NCBI GenBank assembly: GCA_032207245.1
Contig: CM063503.1
Location: 62,493,730 to 62,557,729, forward strand
DNA: 64,000 nucleotides
Direction of reading: 5' to 3'
From: Pardosa pseudoannulata
Taxonomy: Eukaryota > Arthropoda > Arachnida > Araneae > Lycosidae
Position numbers and translations under genes: made by a program. Positions 56,101-64,000 of the stretch are shown in pieces. The number at the start of each line of letters is the position of its first letter. The first letter of the stretch is position 1. The notes below the pieces were generated by a model, which did no database searches, had not been told where the DNA came from, and was given only the letters and a program-made list of their open reading frames with translations.

Positions 56101-58562
56101 ATGCATTTCTTCTTTATGACTTTGTATCTTATTAAAAAAAGTTAAGCATAAACCTATATATTTTAGGGGTTTGCTCCAAATAAAACTGTTCCTGATAAAT
56201 CTTCATCAACAACTGCATCTCCTGTGCACCAGCTTGTTGTCTCAGCTGGTGATAATGTTACACTGCAGCTACCTGAAAATGAAGTGACTCTCTCTGCTTA
56301 TGCATTGAAGCAACAAGATGGTATCTATTGTTTTACATAGCTAATTTGGATTTTTGATAGGATGATAAAGCCTTTGGAACAACCAAAATAAGAAAGTAAG
56401 ATCATTTTGAGGGAGGTACAAACTTAAGTAGAATTTGTTAATAAACAGCTGTTTTATAGCCACAAATAAGTTATATTTTCTATATTATAACTGTAGCTGA
56501 TTTGTGGTTAACCATCACTTTTTACTTAATTTTGGGCTTCGTTTGCAAGGGCTTTGGTAAATTGTGTTTGATTATTTATAATTTTGAGTAGTTAGTTGAA
56601 AAAGAAGTGTGATATAATATATGTGTAAAACAGAATATAAATTCCACAGGTTTTATTTTATAAGCCATACTTCAGTTTTTCATTGAAAACATGATTCTTA
56701 TTAGGTGTTTGATAAGAAACTTTTTTTCTTAGGAACCTTTCAGTCTCCATTTCGTAATAAACATTTGATTATTTGGGACCAAGAAAATTACATAATTTTT
56801 TTAATACACTAGGTATATGAAAAGTTTGTCCTAAACATATCTTTAAAATGATTCCTAAAATAACAAAATTATCCAAAGGAGATGTCATTAAAATCTAATC
56901 TCTGATGGTAATATTAATGATATAATTTATGAATATGTTAAAATTCCATTTTACCAGAACAATGTTTTTACTACTGGATTGACCCCCTTAAATAATAATG
57001 TTTTTTGGGTTTGTTAATTTTTGCTATAAAACTTGTTTAAATGAAGTCTTTTGGATGAGTCACACTTGCTCAGTTGGCAAAGGCATTAAACTCATAGCCT
57101 GGTGGTTATAAGTTAGAGGCTTAATCCAAATAAAATTAAAGACCTTTAAATTTTTTAATTATGTTCACTAATGCTTACTGAGGTATGTAAAATAGGTTTG
57201 TAGTTATAGTGTACTCCAAGTTCAAATGATACCTTTGGAGGTAGTCTAATGGTCTCTGCTTAGTCTCTGCTTTCAAATTAAAAGAATCCACTCTTAGAAG
57301 TCCAACCTCTGGAGGCAATGGCTATATTTCTAAGAGAAGTCATGATTTCTAGATGGACATGATACTAACTAACCATTGTAGAATGATAATCTTACAAGAT
57401 GCAGGTGTTGCTTTCACATGTTGATTACTCATTTAATTGTTATTTTTTAATCTCTGTATAAATGAATACTTCATGCATTACTTCTAGGAAAACTAAATTT
57501 TGTATATTTGTCAAAATTTTTAATTTTTTTCTTTTTGTCTCTTTAGAAGTCAGTTGTCATTAGTAGTTTATTTTGAAATTGCATTCAGATAGAATCACAG
57601 AAATTTTAAAGCTATAAATAAAATTACAGTACACTTGCATACATTTTTTTCACATTTTTCTAGGAATTGATAAAATATTTTAGCATGAAAAGTGTGTGCA
57701 GAAAACTTTGGGCTTATATTTGGAGGAAATTTGAAATTTATTAATCAGAAGTTCATTGAGCATTTAGGCCAATAAAATTTATATTTAAAAGGAATACATG
57801 AAATTTCTTATACATATTAGTTTTAATTTTTATAAGTTTGGTTGTTTTCTTGTTTTATTAGAAATCCTAAGTAATTGTAAAATTTATCTTAAAATACGAT
57901 GCTCAAAATTCTTGAAAGATTTATAAGTTTATTATTTTCAAGTTTTTAGAGTCTCAAAGATTAAAATTTCATTGAATGGTAATTTATATTAAAACTAGTG
58001 TCTTTGCAGGAGAAAGTGATGTATATAAATATGAATGGACATTGATTTCGCATCCTGTAGGAGATGAAACTGGAACAATGCAAGATCAAAACACAAAGAA
58101 TTTAAAGCTGTCCAAGGTACAAAATAATTGAGTTTTTATTTTTTGCACTTATTTTAATTATTTATAGCTAACATTTGGTTTGTAAGACTAAATCACGAGG
58201 CAAAATTATTTTGCTCTTGGTTATTAGTTAATCTCTTTGTAATTTTAATATTTTCTCATTAATTGGGTCTTTCCTTTGAAAAAAAAAAAAATTCATACCT
58301 CTCTGTTTTATTTTTCCTGGTTCTAACTTTTCAATCAAAACAAATCTAAGCAAAATAAGTTAATCTTATGTCTAATTTTTATAAGTATTCGTCATTTCTT
58401 ACAGTATTAATGGAGATAATATCTAATTTGTCAATGAATTTGTATTCAACATTTGATTTTTTATTAACATCATGAAGAAAGGGGATCTAGAAATTAAGAT
58501 GTACTGACTTGCTGAAGTATAAAAAGTTGCACTGACTATAAATACATCCTGAAGAAGGAAAA

Positions 58563-58654
<92 letters not shown>

Positions 58655-59829
58655 TATAGTTAATGTGATAAACTGGTTATTAATAATTACCACTTCTTTT
58701 GCTTATTATTAACAATAACTACTCTTTTTTAAGTTGAAGAGATAAATAATACAAATTTATCACTTAAATCCTTCATTATTAATAATGGCCAATAGAGCTT
58801 CGTCAATGTGATAAATTTTTTTAAGACAAGTATATAGAGAAAAGGATGTATTTAACGTGAAGAAAGGATGTTTTGGCCTTCTATAAATAATTCCTAGCTC
58901 ATACCATATCCAATTGTCTTCTTCAATAAATTTATTTGCAAATTCCTTGCCAATTTACCATTGTGAAATGAATAGTGTTTCCAGTATGATGACATTCTCC
59001 TCTATAAAAATATAATTTATAATAGAATAATTTTTATTGGGTATACTTAATTTTCAACACTTCCATTTCTTACAATATCATTTGTTTATAGTTGCTATTA
59101 GTTTTTAGTAAATCCTTCCAAAAATAGTCTAAGTGAAGAATTTAAGTATTATGATAACTTTTGTGTGTAGCTAAGATTGTTTTGGTCAATTAGTTTAAGT
59201 TAAGACAATATCAAATGATTGTCTATTTTAGATGTAGGTGTCCATATTTTATGAGATGGTCATGAATACTTCATGTCTGACAGTTGCAACTGTACTTTGG
59301 GCTTCATAATGTTAATCGAAATTTAATTTTACTTATTTTTTAGTGTGCAAAATAGTCTTAAAATTTTCATAAATTGTACTCATAAACATAATGAATTTTT
59401 ATTTATAGAAGTAATGAAACCCCCATTTGGATAATTATTTGGGTGTGCTCAGACCAAAAAAGGAACTAAAAACATAAGAACCTGATTAATTATTACACAT
59501 GTATGAAAGAAAATTTTAAAATAATTCATGAGATTCATTTAGAAATTGGTCATGTAAGTCAAAATAAAATGATGAGAGAAGTCAGAAAGATCAACAATTT
59601 GGTTATGCCTACTGTGTTATGTTTTTATTTCCTTTCCTCAACAGAGTTAGGAGTTCGTGGGTTCGAATCCCACTGTGGCATGGATGTTCGTAGCTGTTCG
59701 GAATGGGATTTAAGCTGTAGGTCCTGGTCTCATTAGCCCTCATGCAGCAAAAAGTAGACCGTATCACTCCAAACCAAACCAAACCAAACCTCAACAGAGT
59801 TAAGTAAAAATGTTCCATCTCCATTCAGG

Positions 59830-59876
<47 letters not shown>

Positions 59877-62800
59877 TAGATTGCATTAATGGGAATTAAG
59901 AAAGTGGATTCAGAAATTAAATTTTTAACTGAAGTATAGAATCATGCACTGAATATAAATACAAATTCTAGAATCTAGTTGCTTATATATTCTGTCTTAA
60001 ATCTTAAGCTGGGTTGATTTTTTCAGATTTTAATGTTTATTTCTTATTTAGCTAAGAGCTGGACTTTATACATTTAAAGTTACTGTGTCATCTGCAAATG
60101 CTGTTGGAGAAGCAATGGTTAATGTAACTGTGCTGCCACGTAAGTAAAATATTTTTAATTTTTGGCATATATAATAAGGATTAAAACTGCTTTTTAGCTG
60201 ATAACTTATGTTCCTGTATTTTTTTATATTTATTCAGATCCATTCATCGTATGGCATTCATTCAATATAGACATATTATTGCACTTGTATTTTTGAGCTA
60301 TCACTATGTTAAAATTGAATAAACAATTCTCTGTTAGACATGAAAAGTTTATGAATTTCAAATCCCATCCATTTATGTTACTCTTCTTATCTTGTGCAAC
60401 TCATTGATTCACTGAGATTGTCCAATTTAGGTAATAATGTTGAATGAATTAATAATAGTTTAACCTTCTCAACAATCCTGATTTAAAAATATTTATATCC
60501 CAAAAGTAAGAATACATCATATTATACTTGTAAATATAATTGAAATAAAACAGAAAAAAAAATATTGACAAAAAAGTATATTTTTCTACTGAAAATGCAT
60601 AACTATTTCTTATAAATATTGTAAATTACTTTTCACACAAATTATCATCTCATAAAAGAATTTGAAACTACCTTTTGAAGAAATGAACTTCTGGTCTCTG
60701 CAGTTTTTTTTTCATTCAGTTTAACCAATCCAATGCTTATTTCAGTAATAATCATGTTCATCTGATCAAGTGATAAATAAAACTTTAGTTTGAAAGCAAA
60801 AATTATAATCATCATTTGATAGGCATTCTATGAGCTAAGTTTTTTTAATTGTAGTGTTATAGAATAGTAATAATAATCAAAACTATGTTTTCCAGCACAC
60901 TGCAGAAATAACATTAATTTTTGCGCATGTTGAAGATATACAACACAATAATTATTATTATTATTTTCATTGCACTTGCTCTTATAGCATTCAACACTAC
61001 CAAGTTGCAGATATTTGTTGGTAATTTTATTATGGAAGCACCATATTGGCGACTACATTACTCCTTAAAACAAAACAAAGTCCGTCTTTGTAATTTTGAA
61101 GCTGAAAACAAGCAGAAAACTTACAGGCGTAGCTTGTCACCTCCATAGGTATCATGTAGGAACTTGATGGACATTGCAATCACAAACCTATTTTATGTGC
61201 CCAGCTGCCATTAGTGAAGTCTGCAAATATTTTACTAACTCGAGCCTCAAACTTCTAACCCTCTAGTTTTGAGATCAATGACTTTGCAAATTGAGTTACC
61301 ACATCTTTCTGCAAGACTATAATTTAAACAGTTAATGTTATTGTAATGGTTAATGTCCTAATATTGAATCCTACCTTTAAGCCTATAAATTTTATTAAAA
61401 TTATCAGTTATGTAGTTTTTGTTTTCAAGCTCACTGCACAGTTTTTTAAAATTTTATCAAGACATTATTTTATGTATTTGTATTATTTTTAAAATACATA
61501 TATATGAGTATGTATGTACATACATTCATATGCCTCTATACATACATAGTTATAAATATAAACACCTTCAAAATTATGTTTTAATATGTAATTATTAAAA
61601 TTTTTGTGTACTTTTTATTAACTTTTTATAAAGGGTTATAAACTTAACTGAAGCTTAAAACTTATACTATTTCTGTAGCTGAGAGGGAGAATAAGCCACC
61701 TATTGCCATTATTCAACCATCCAATGTTACTGTGAAACTTCCTAATAAAGACACTGTTCTTGATGGCTCTTGTAAGTATATTTTGTGTAATTTTTTTTAT
61801 CAATAATATGTTTTCTGACTTTCTTTTTTTATAACATATAATTTTTAGCAATTATCTGAGCATCTGCAAATATAACATTACTATCATTCTTGATTCTTAT
61901 TAGACTACCCTTTGCTTTAATTTTCTTACCTATACCTGTTGAGTTTTATACAGGCAATACCTTATTATAGAAGCAATTCTAATTGTTTCAGAAACTAATA
62001 ATACTTGAAATTTTGAAGTTAAAAGGCTTTAAATCCATAAATAATTTTCAATTCTGAAACATACCATGATTAAAGAAAGATATTATGTCATTCAAAATAC
62101 AGCACTAAAAATATTTATATAAGTAGGCTTAAATCAATGACATAATGAAGTAGAGAATTTAGCTGTTGAATAACAACCTTTCTTTTAATTATAAGTTCAT
62201 TCAGTCATTTTTCATCATTCTGTTTCAGTCATTTTTACTTGTATTATTGCTATTGTATCTTAAGTGTGTTGACTTGCTGTAGGATATTTTTTCTTCCTTA
62301 ATTGCATTATTTTTAGTCATAAATACTGCATATTTCTAAGAATTTTTCAGGGTTGCTTTTTCAACATGGGAATTTATTCTAAGTTTAGGGAAGTACATTA
62401 TGTTGTTCAATCACATTTGAATGATGGCTGAATGTTAGGGCCCTGATCTTCAGTACCAGAGTTCAGGTGTACAAATTCTACTGTAGCACGAATGTTCGTA
62501 GCTGTTTTGAATTGGTTTTAAGCATTAGATCATGGTTTCATTAGAACTCATGTTGCAAAAAAGTAGACCATAGCACTCCAAACCAAACCAATCTCATTTG
62601 AGTGAATTTATTACTGATATAAACAGTAAAATCAATGGTACCAATCTCCTCAATAGGACTCGTCATGTCCCCTACATCTTAAGGCATATTTGTGTTTTTA
62701 ACAGGTTTGTATGAAGAAAACAAATCTAAATTATTACAGAAATGATCAGATGCAGTTGAATCAAATATCAAATATAATTTATCATGAGTGGTTGATTGAT

Positions 62801-64000
62801 TTATACAAATTCCAATTAACAATTCAGTAATATTAGAGTTTTTAGAAATACTTTTACTCTTTTTTTTAATTTTAACATTATTTAATTTAACTTTACAATT
62901 AACTATTAAATGACCAAATTACCGGAACCAATTCTAGTACCCTTTCTATTATTTATATTTGTAGTTAAAGATACATTTTCAGACATGTTGTTCCTTTCAT
63001 TATTATCATTAAAATTTTTAAAATTAACATTAAAAGTGACATTAATTTTATCCAAATCAATCTTATATTGCCATAGTTGACTCTCACGCCGAAGTTACTT
63101 AAGCACTCTGTCAAACTTGAAGGTTTTATCTGACTACCTATATATTGTTTGTACTATCCTTTGATATTCTAGAGGTTAGAACCCTATGAGTTGATAAATG
63201 TCCTGGAGGGGATGTCCTGTGTCAGCTAAATGTTTCACTATATATCAAAGTCTTGCTGCAAAATTGCTGATTGATGTCCACGATGTATATGGGTGTTGAA
63301 AAACTTGTCTAAAAAATTCACAATCCTCACTCAAGTAACAGTCTAGAAATGATCCTTTAATATCTTTCAAGCTTCTTAACCATTGGATGTGGATGAAATT
63401 AGGTTTCTTGCATCTTGCTTCACATTCAGATCTATAGTTGAATATGCTTGGTCATTTCATAGCTCAAAGTCCTGTTTTTCTTTTTGTACAATTTTTATTT
63501 GTCAATCCCACATTAAATGTGAACCATAGCTAAGGGCAAGGTTGATTAAAAAATTTGCATTTTTCCATAGGTGTTTCTATTATTTTTTCATATACATATA
63601 CTTCACCTAACATTTTAATATCCTTATTTCATTTAATAAAATGCTGGGAACTAGGTAGTACAGTTCTATGACATTATAAACAAAATCAATAAAAGTTATT
63701 ATGATTTATTTATTAGGAAAAAGGGAAGGAATGAACCCTTCCCATTATGTATATTCAAGCCTTATATAAAATAAAGAGAAAGCTACCTTTAAACTTTTGC
63801 TTATATTCTACTTTTTGATAATATGGTCATGTTCATTTTCATTATTTCCTCTATAGAAATGGAATATTCTATTATATATTAATTTTAAAAGATATTATAA
63901 TTTTATAATCTCATTGAAAAAATGTTCTATGTTATAAATTGTAGAATTTTCAGTCTTATCCTTCTTATGTTTTATTTTTTTTTTTTGGTGTTTAGTTAGC
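41276..64000 (+). CDS. KIAA0319/KIAA0319L-like type I membrane protein, 5' part only
   Basis: Nine plus-strand coding exons (41290-41365, 42239-42331, 50049-50327, 52700-52742, 54191-54503, 56167-56320, 58010-58116, 60052-60139, 61679-61771) join in frame to 415 codons plus one base, and the gene leaves the window. Order: signal peptide (1-25), short basic segment (26-57), MANSC domain with eight Cys (about 57-149), acidic linker, EGF-like module with six Cys (205-245), Ser/Thr-rich linker, PKD domain 1 (about 289-383) with YEWTLISHP and LRAGLYTFKVTVSSANAVGE, and the start of PKD 2 (NKPPIAIIQP...VLDGS). Vertebrate relatives are membrane glycoproteins with a MANSC domain and several PKD domains, implicated in neuronal migration and adhesion. 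The EGF-like module and the 5' extra exon look less standard. Transmembrane segment and tail lie outside. Orthology to KIAA0319 versus KIAA0319L cannot be separated here. Confidence 0.88.
41366..42238 (+). other. KIAA0319-like intron 1
   Basis: 873 bp, AT-rich, no recognisable feature besides the splice signals. Confidence 0.75.
42239..42331 (+). CDS. KIAA0319-like exon 2, short basic segment
   Basis: 93 bases, acceptor GTCTAG, donor GTAAGT, phase 1 on both sides. Encodes ESRNYKRNPYFTNFKRP... and ends LYRINS. It is rich in Lys, Arg and aromatic residues and has no Cys. I do not recognise it in KIAA0319 proteins. As the phases are equal it could be skipped without changing frame, so it may be an alternative exon. 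Confidence 0.7.
44041..44832 (-). mobile_element. pogo/Tigger-like DNA transposon copy B, non-autonomous
   Basis: 792 bp with TA on both sides (44039-44040 and 44833-44834). Termini CCGTAATTTCGCATGTATAG and CTATACGTGCAAAATTACAG are inverted repeats. An extra inverted copy of the terminus lies near 44130-44155. The interior matches copy A in reverse orientation, with the same transposase-like residue patterns broken. Inside a KIAA0319-like intron. Confidence 0.7.
46150..46290. repeat. Unclassified dispersed repeat, copy 2
   Basis: Contains CTATTAGTCACCAGTATGTAAG, AGGTAGTATTT and CCACCCCTTATCA, colinear with the copy at 28.7 kb. Sits beside TATA/CATA-rich simple sequence. Confidence 0.4.
47079..47173. 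repeat. Compound (TA)n(GA)n microsatellite
   Basis: About 26 TA units pass directly into about 21 GA units in a KIAA0319-like intron. The GA part is a polypurine tract. Confidence 0.95.
48411..49436 (+). repeat. 90-bp direct repeat pair, 936 bp apart
   Basis: 48411-48500 and 49347-49436 both run from TAACACCTTTGTACTAGAAT to GTTTGGACCCTA; I count three differences in 90 bases. Within a KIAA0319-like intron. Confidence 0.9.
50049..50327 (+). CDS. KIAA0319-like exon 3, MANSC domain
   Basis: 279 bases, acceptor TTTCAG, donor GTGTGT, phase 1 on both sides. Eight Cys in the MANSC pattern: SPSC, TDC, EACC, SSC, TTC, IQC, ELC. The segment TYKKKSAEKLTDCIEACCED is characteristic. An extracellular module at the N-terminus of KIAA0319-type proteins. 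Confidence 0.92.
50328..52699 (+). other. KIAA0319-like intron 3
   Basis: 2.4 kb, GT-AG. I see no repeat family or coding sequence. A 109-codon open frame at 51688-52017 has no family motif and overlaps no conserved region. Confidence 0.8.
52700..52742 (+). CDS. KIAA0319-like exon 4, acidic micro-exon
   Basis: 43 bases between a T-rich tract ending TTTGTAG and donor GTAAGT. Encodes DEKYYDDVSDSEAG and ends two bases into a Lys codon completed by exon 5. The fit of phase and splice signals on both sides supports this very short exon. Confidence 0.78.
52743..54190 (+). other. KIAA0319-like intron 4
   Basis: 1.4 kb; holds the second-family tRNA-like SINE candidate at 53.1-53.35 kb. Confidence 0.8.
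53085..53350 (-). repeat. Second tRNA-like SINE family, candidate
   Basis: On the minus strand the right end reads AGGCATTGGGGTAGCACTTC then TAGGTCCAAGTTTTGATCC, resembling tRNA A and B boxes about 35 bp apart, followed by a GC-richer body unlike the surrounding intron. Body and tail do not match the CCAAA family. Confidence 0.45.
54191..54503 (+). CDS. KIAA0319-like exon 5, acidic linker and EGF-like module
   Basis: 313 bases, acceptor TTTCAG, donor GTACAG. Starts with an Asp/Ser-rich stretch (YSDDSGDDSDKD), then six Cys spaced as in EGF modules: HCVYGLGNDC, ETC, GLCHC, GIC (residues 205-245). Ends in a Ser/Thr/Pro-rich linker. Extracellular by inference. Confidence 0.9.
54803..54890 (+). 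repeat. ATTTCCAAATATAAGCCGATC repeat, copy 1
   Basis: TATATTTCCAAATATAAGCC, then TTTTTCCTTCAAAAATTTATCC, matching the block at 55021-55110. Confidence 0.6.
55021..55760. mobile_element. DNA element with inverted terminal blocks, carrying a nested MITE
   Basis: Left block TACTGTATATTTCCAAATAT...CCTTCAAAAATTTACCCAAAG at 55021-55110; a partly inverted counterpart (CTTTGGGTAAATTTTTGAAG...GATCGGCTAAT) at 55690-55760. The style of the termini resembles the pogo-like elements here. A hAT-type MITE sits at 55246-55475. Confidence 0.5.
55246..55475. mobile_element. 230-bp hAT-type MITE
   Basis: Ends CATTGCTTTTCAAACC and GGTTTGATAATCATGG are inverted repeats. The flanks CGCTAGAC (55238-55245) and TGCTAGAC (55476-55483) match 7 of 8, as expected for a hAT target duplication. 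No coding content. Confidence 0.75.
56167..56320 (+). CDS. KIAA0319-like exon 6, start of PKD domain 1
   Basis: 154 bases, acceptor TTTTAG, donor GTATCT. Encodes a Ser/Thr linker, then HQLVVSAGDNVTLQLPENEV and TLSAYAL, closely like the opening beta strands of the first PKD repeat of KIAA0319. Contains an N-glycosylation sequon, NVT. Confidence 0.92.
56321..58009 (+). other. KIAA0319-like intron 6
   Basis: 1.7 kb; holds the tRNA-like fragment at 57.1 kb and otherwise nothing recognised. Confidence 0.8.
57058..57125 (+). repeat. tRNA-like repeat fragment
   Basis: GCTCAGTTGGCAAAGGCATT (A-box-like) and GGTGGTTATAAGTTAGAGGC (B-box-like) with tRNA-type spacing inside a KIAA0319-like intron. No cloverleaf ends, so a SINE head rather than a working tRNA. 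Confidence 0.45.
58010..58116 (+). CDS. KIAA0319-like exon 7, PKD domain 1 core
   Basis: 107 bases, acceptor TTGCAG, donor GTACAA. Encodes YKYEWTLISHPVGDETG and KNLKLSK; the Y-x-W and the L-S-K/L strand are PKD hallmarks. Confidence 0.92.
58565..58654. repeat. Compound (TA)n(TG)n microsatellite
   Basis: About 30 TA units followed by about 11 TG units in a KIAA0319-like intron. Confidence 0.95.
59650..59788 (+). repeat. tRNA-derived SINE, 5'-shortened, with 14-bp target-site duplication
   Basis: Begins GGAGTTCGTGGGTTCGAATC just upstream of the B-box and ends in three CCAAA units. CCTCAACAGAGTTA is repeated at 59636-59649 and 59789-59802. Lies in a KIAA0319-like intron in the sense direction. 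Confidence 0.9.
59832..59874. repeat. (AT)n microsatellite
   Basis: About 21 AT units starting 30 bases beyond the SINE target duplication at 59789-59802. Confidence 0.95.
60052..60139 (+). CDS. KIAA0319-like exon 8, end of PKD domain 1
   Basis: 88 bases, acceptor ATTTAG, donor GTAAGT. Encodes LRAGLYTFKVTVSSANAVGE then a final strand with NVTV; matches the last strands of a PKD repeat. Confidence 0.92.
60140..61678 (+). other. KIAA0319-like intron 8
   Basis: 1.5 kb; holds a tRNA-like fragment at 61.24-61.32 kb and TATG-rich simple sequence near 61.5 kb. Confidence 0.8.
61238..61315 (-). repeat. tRNA-like repeat fragment
   Basis: Minus strand reads GTAACTCAATTTGCAAAGTC then AGAGGGTTAGAAGTTTGAGG, the same A-box/B-box arrangement as the 57.1-kb fragment. 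Likely the same tRNA-derived family, decayed. Confidence 0.45.
61679..61771 (+). CDS. KIAA0319-like exon 9, start of PKD domain 2
   Basis: 93 bases, acceptor CTGTAG, donor GTAAGT. Encodes ENKPPIAIIQPSNVTVKLP and TVLDGS, the opening of the second PKD repeat. The next exon should continue with the S-x-D-D segment. Confidence 0.9.
62421..62588 (+). repeat. tRNA-derived SINE, full length, diverged
   Basis: Contains the tRNA-like head (ATGGCTGAATGTTAGGG, CAGTACCAGAGTTCAGG), the family body and a CCAAACC tail. CAATCACATTTGA at 62408-62420 and CAATCTCATTTGA at 62589-62601 match 12 of 13, a decayed target-site duplication. Confidence 0.82.
62602..63560 (-). pseudogene. Ty1/Copia-type retrotransposon gag-protease remnant
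   Basis: Minus-strand frames with several stops show gag-like FFNTHIHRGHQS...LADTGHP, LEYQRIVQTIY and KTFKFDRVLK, then a protease-like DSTASDHFCNN followed by SSYKPVKNTN and SPIEEIGTID. The DS(G)ASDHxC pattern is the Copia protease/zinc region signature; here the Gly is replaced. No RT or LTR is seen. It directly abuts the SINE duplication at 62589-62601. Confidence 0.6.
63996..64000 (+). CDS. Candidate start of next KIAA0319-like exon at the window edge
   Basis: A long T tract ending TTTAG at 63995 is followed by TTAGC. Joined to the single T left by exon 9 this gives Phe-Ser, which would extend DGS to DGSFS before the expected Asp-Asp. Only five bases are visible, so this is a guess from phase and splice-site quality. 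Confidence 0.35.

Larger units (their letters stand above)
54504..56166 (+). other. KIAA0319-like intron 5
   Basis: 1.7 kb; mostly DNA-element sequence, with the CCGATC repeat copy and the element at 55.0-55.76 kb containing a nested MITE. Confidence 0.8.
58117..60051 (+). other. KIAA0319-like intron 7
   Basis: 1.9 kb; holds the TA/TG microsatellite, the SINE with its target duplications and an AT microsatellite just after it. Confidence 0.8.
61772..63995 (+). other. KIAA0319-like intron 9 (right end uncertain)
   Basis: Begins with donor GTAAGT. Holds the full-length SINE and the Copia-like remnant. The end is set by the candidate acceptor at 63995; if that is wrong the intron leaves the window. 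Confidence 0.5.

Noticed and set aside
58487..58693. Open frame with Thr-His and Ile-Tyr repeats
   Set aside because: It is a translated TA/TG microsatellite.
63717..63750. Small hairpin around GGGAAGG...CCTTCCC
   Set aside because: Arms of about seven bases; too short to stand out in 64 kb.

Overview
This is an animal nuclear DNA window: very AT-rich, with two protein-coding genes split into short exons by GT-AG introns and many degenerate transposable elements. The gene content (a Hippo/MST kinase and a KIAA0319-like PKD-domain protein) shows it is metazoan. The intron-rich AT-biased texture and an abundant tRNA-derived SINE with a CCAAA-repeat tail would fit an arthropod, perhaps a chelicerate, but that is inference; no sequence here fixes the species. 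Nothing prokaryotic is present.

Layout. 1-950 is a GC-richer, CpG-containing patch holding a full-length SINE with target-site duplications. 951-18805 has no recognisable gene; it holds AT-rich sequence, several inverted-repeat DNA elements, a hairpin and a SINE, and probably includes the 3' UTR of the kinase gene. 18806-35503 (minus strand) is a complete Hippo-type Ste20 kinase gene: 11 coding exons that join in frame to 553 codons, from ATG to TAA. It contains the kinase domain, an acidic Thr-Met-rich linker with a DEVD-S caspase-type site, and a C-terminal SARAH domain. 35504-41275 separates this gene from its divergent neighbour and is filled with a hAT-like element, a pogo/Tigger-like transposon copy and a decayed Ty3/Gypsy integrase. 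41276 to the right edge (plus strand) is the 5' part of a KIAA0319-like gene: signal peptide, a short novel-looking exon, an eight-cysteine MANSC domain, an acidic linker, an EGF-like module, one complete PKD domain and the start of a second; the gene runs off the window.

The two genes are head to head with about 5.8 kb between start codons; I see no functional link between them. Introns of both carry SINEs, MITE-like elements, microsatellites and local duplications. The last 1.4 kb contains a decayed Ty1/Copia gag-protease remnant, antisense to the KIAA0319-like gene.

I did not find a new multi-gene system. The points most worth a second look are the conserved caspase-type site in the kinase, a perfect 24-bp inverted repeat in a kinase intron, a SINE family with clear target-site duplications and alternative 5' ends, and the nested transposon structures. 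All exon coordinates were read by hand from splice signals and reading frame; none was checked against transcripts.
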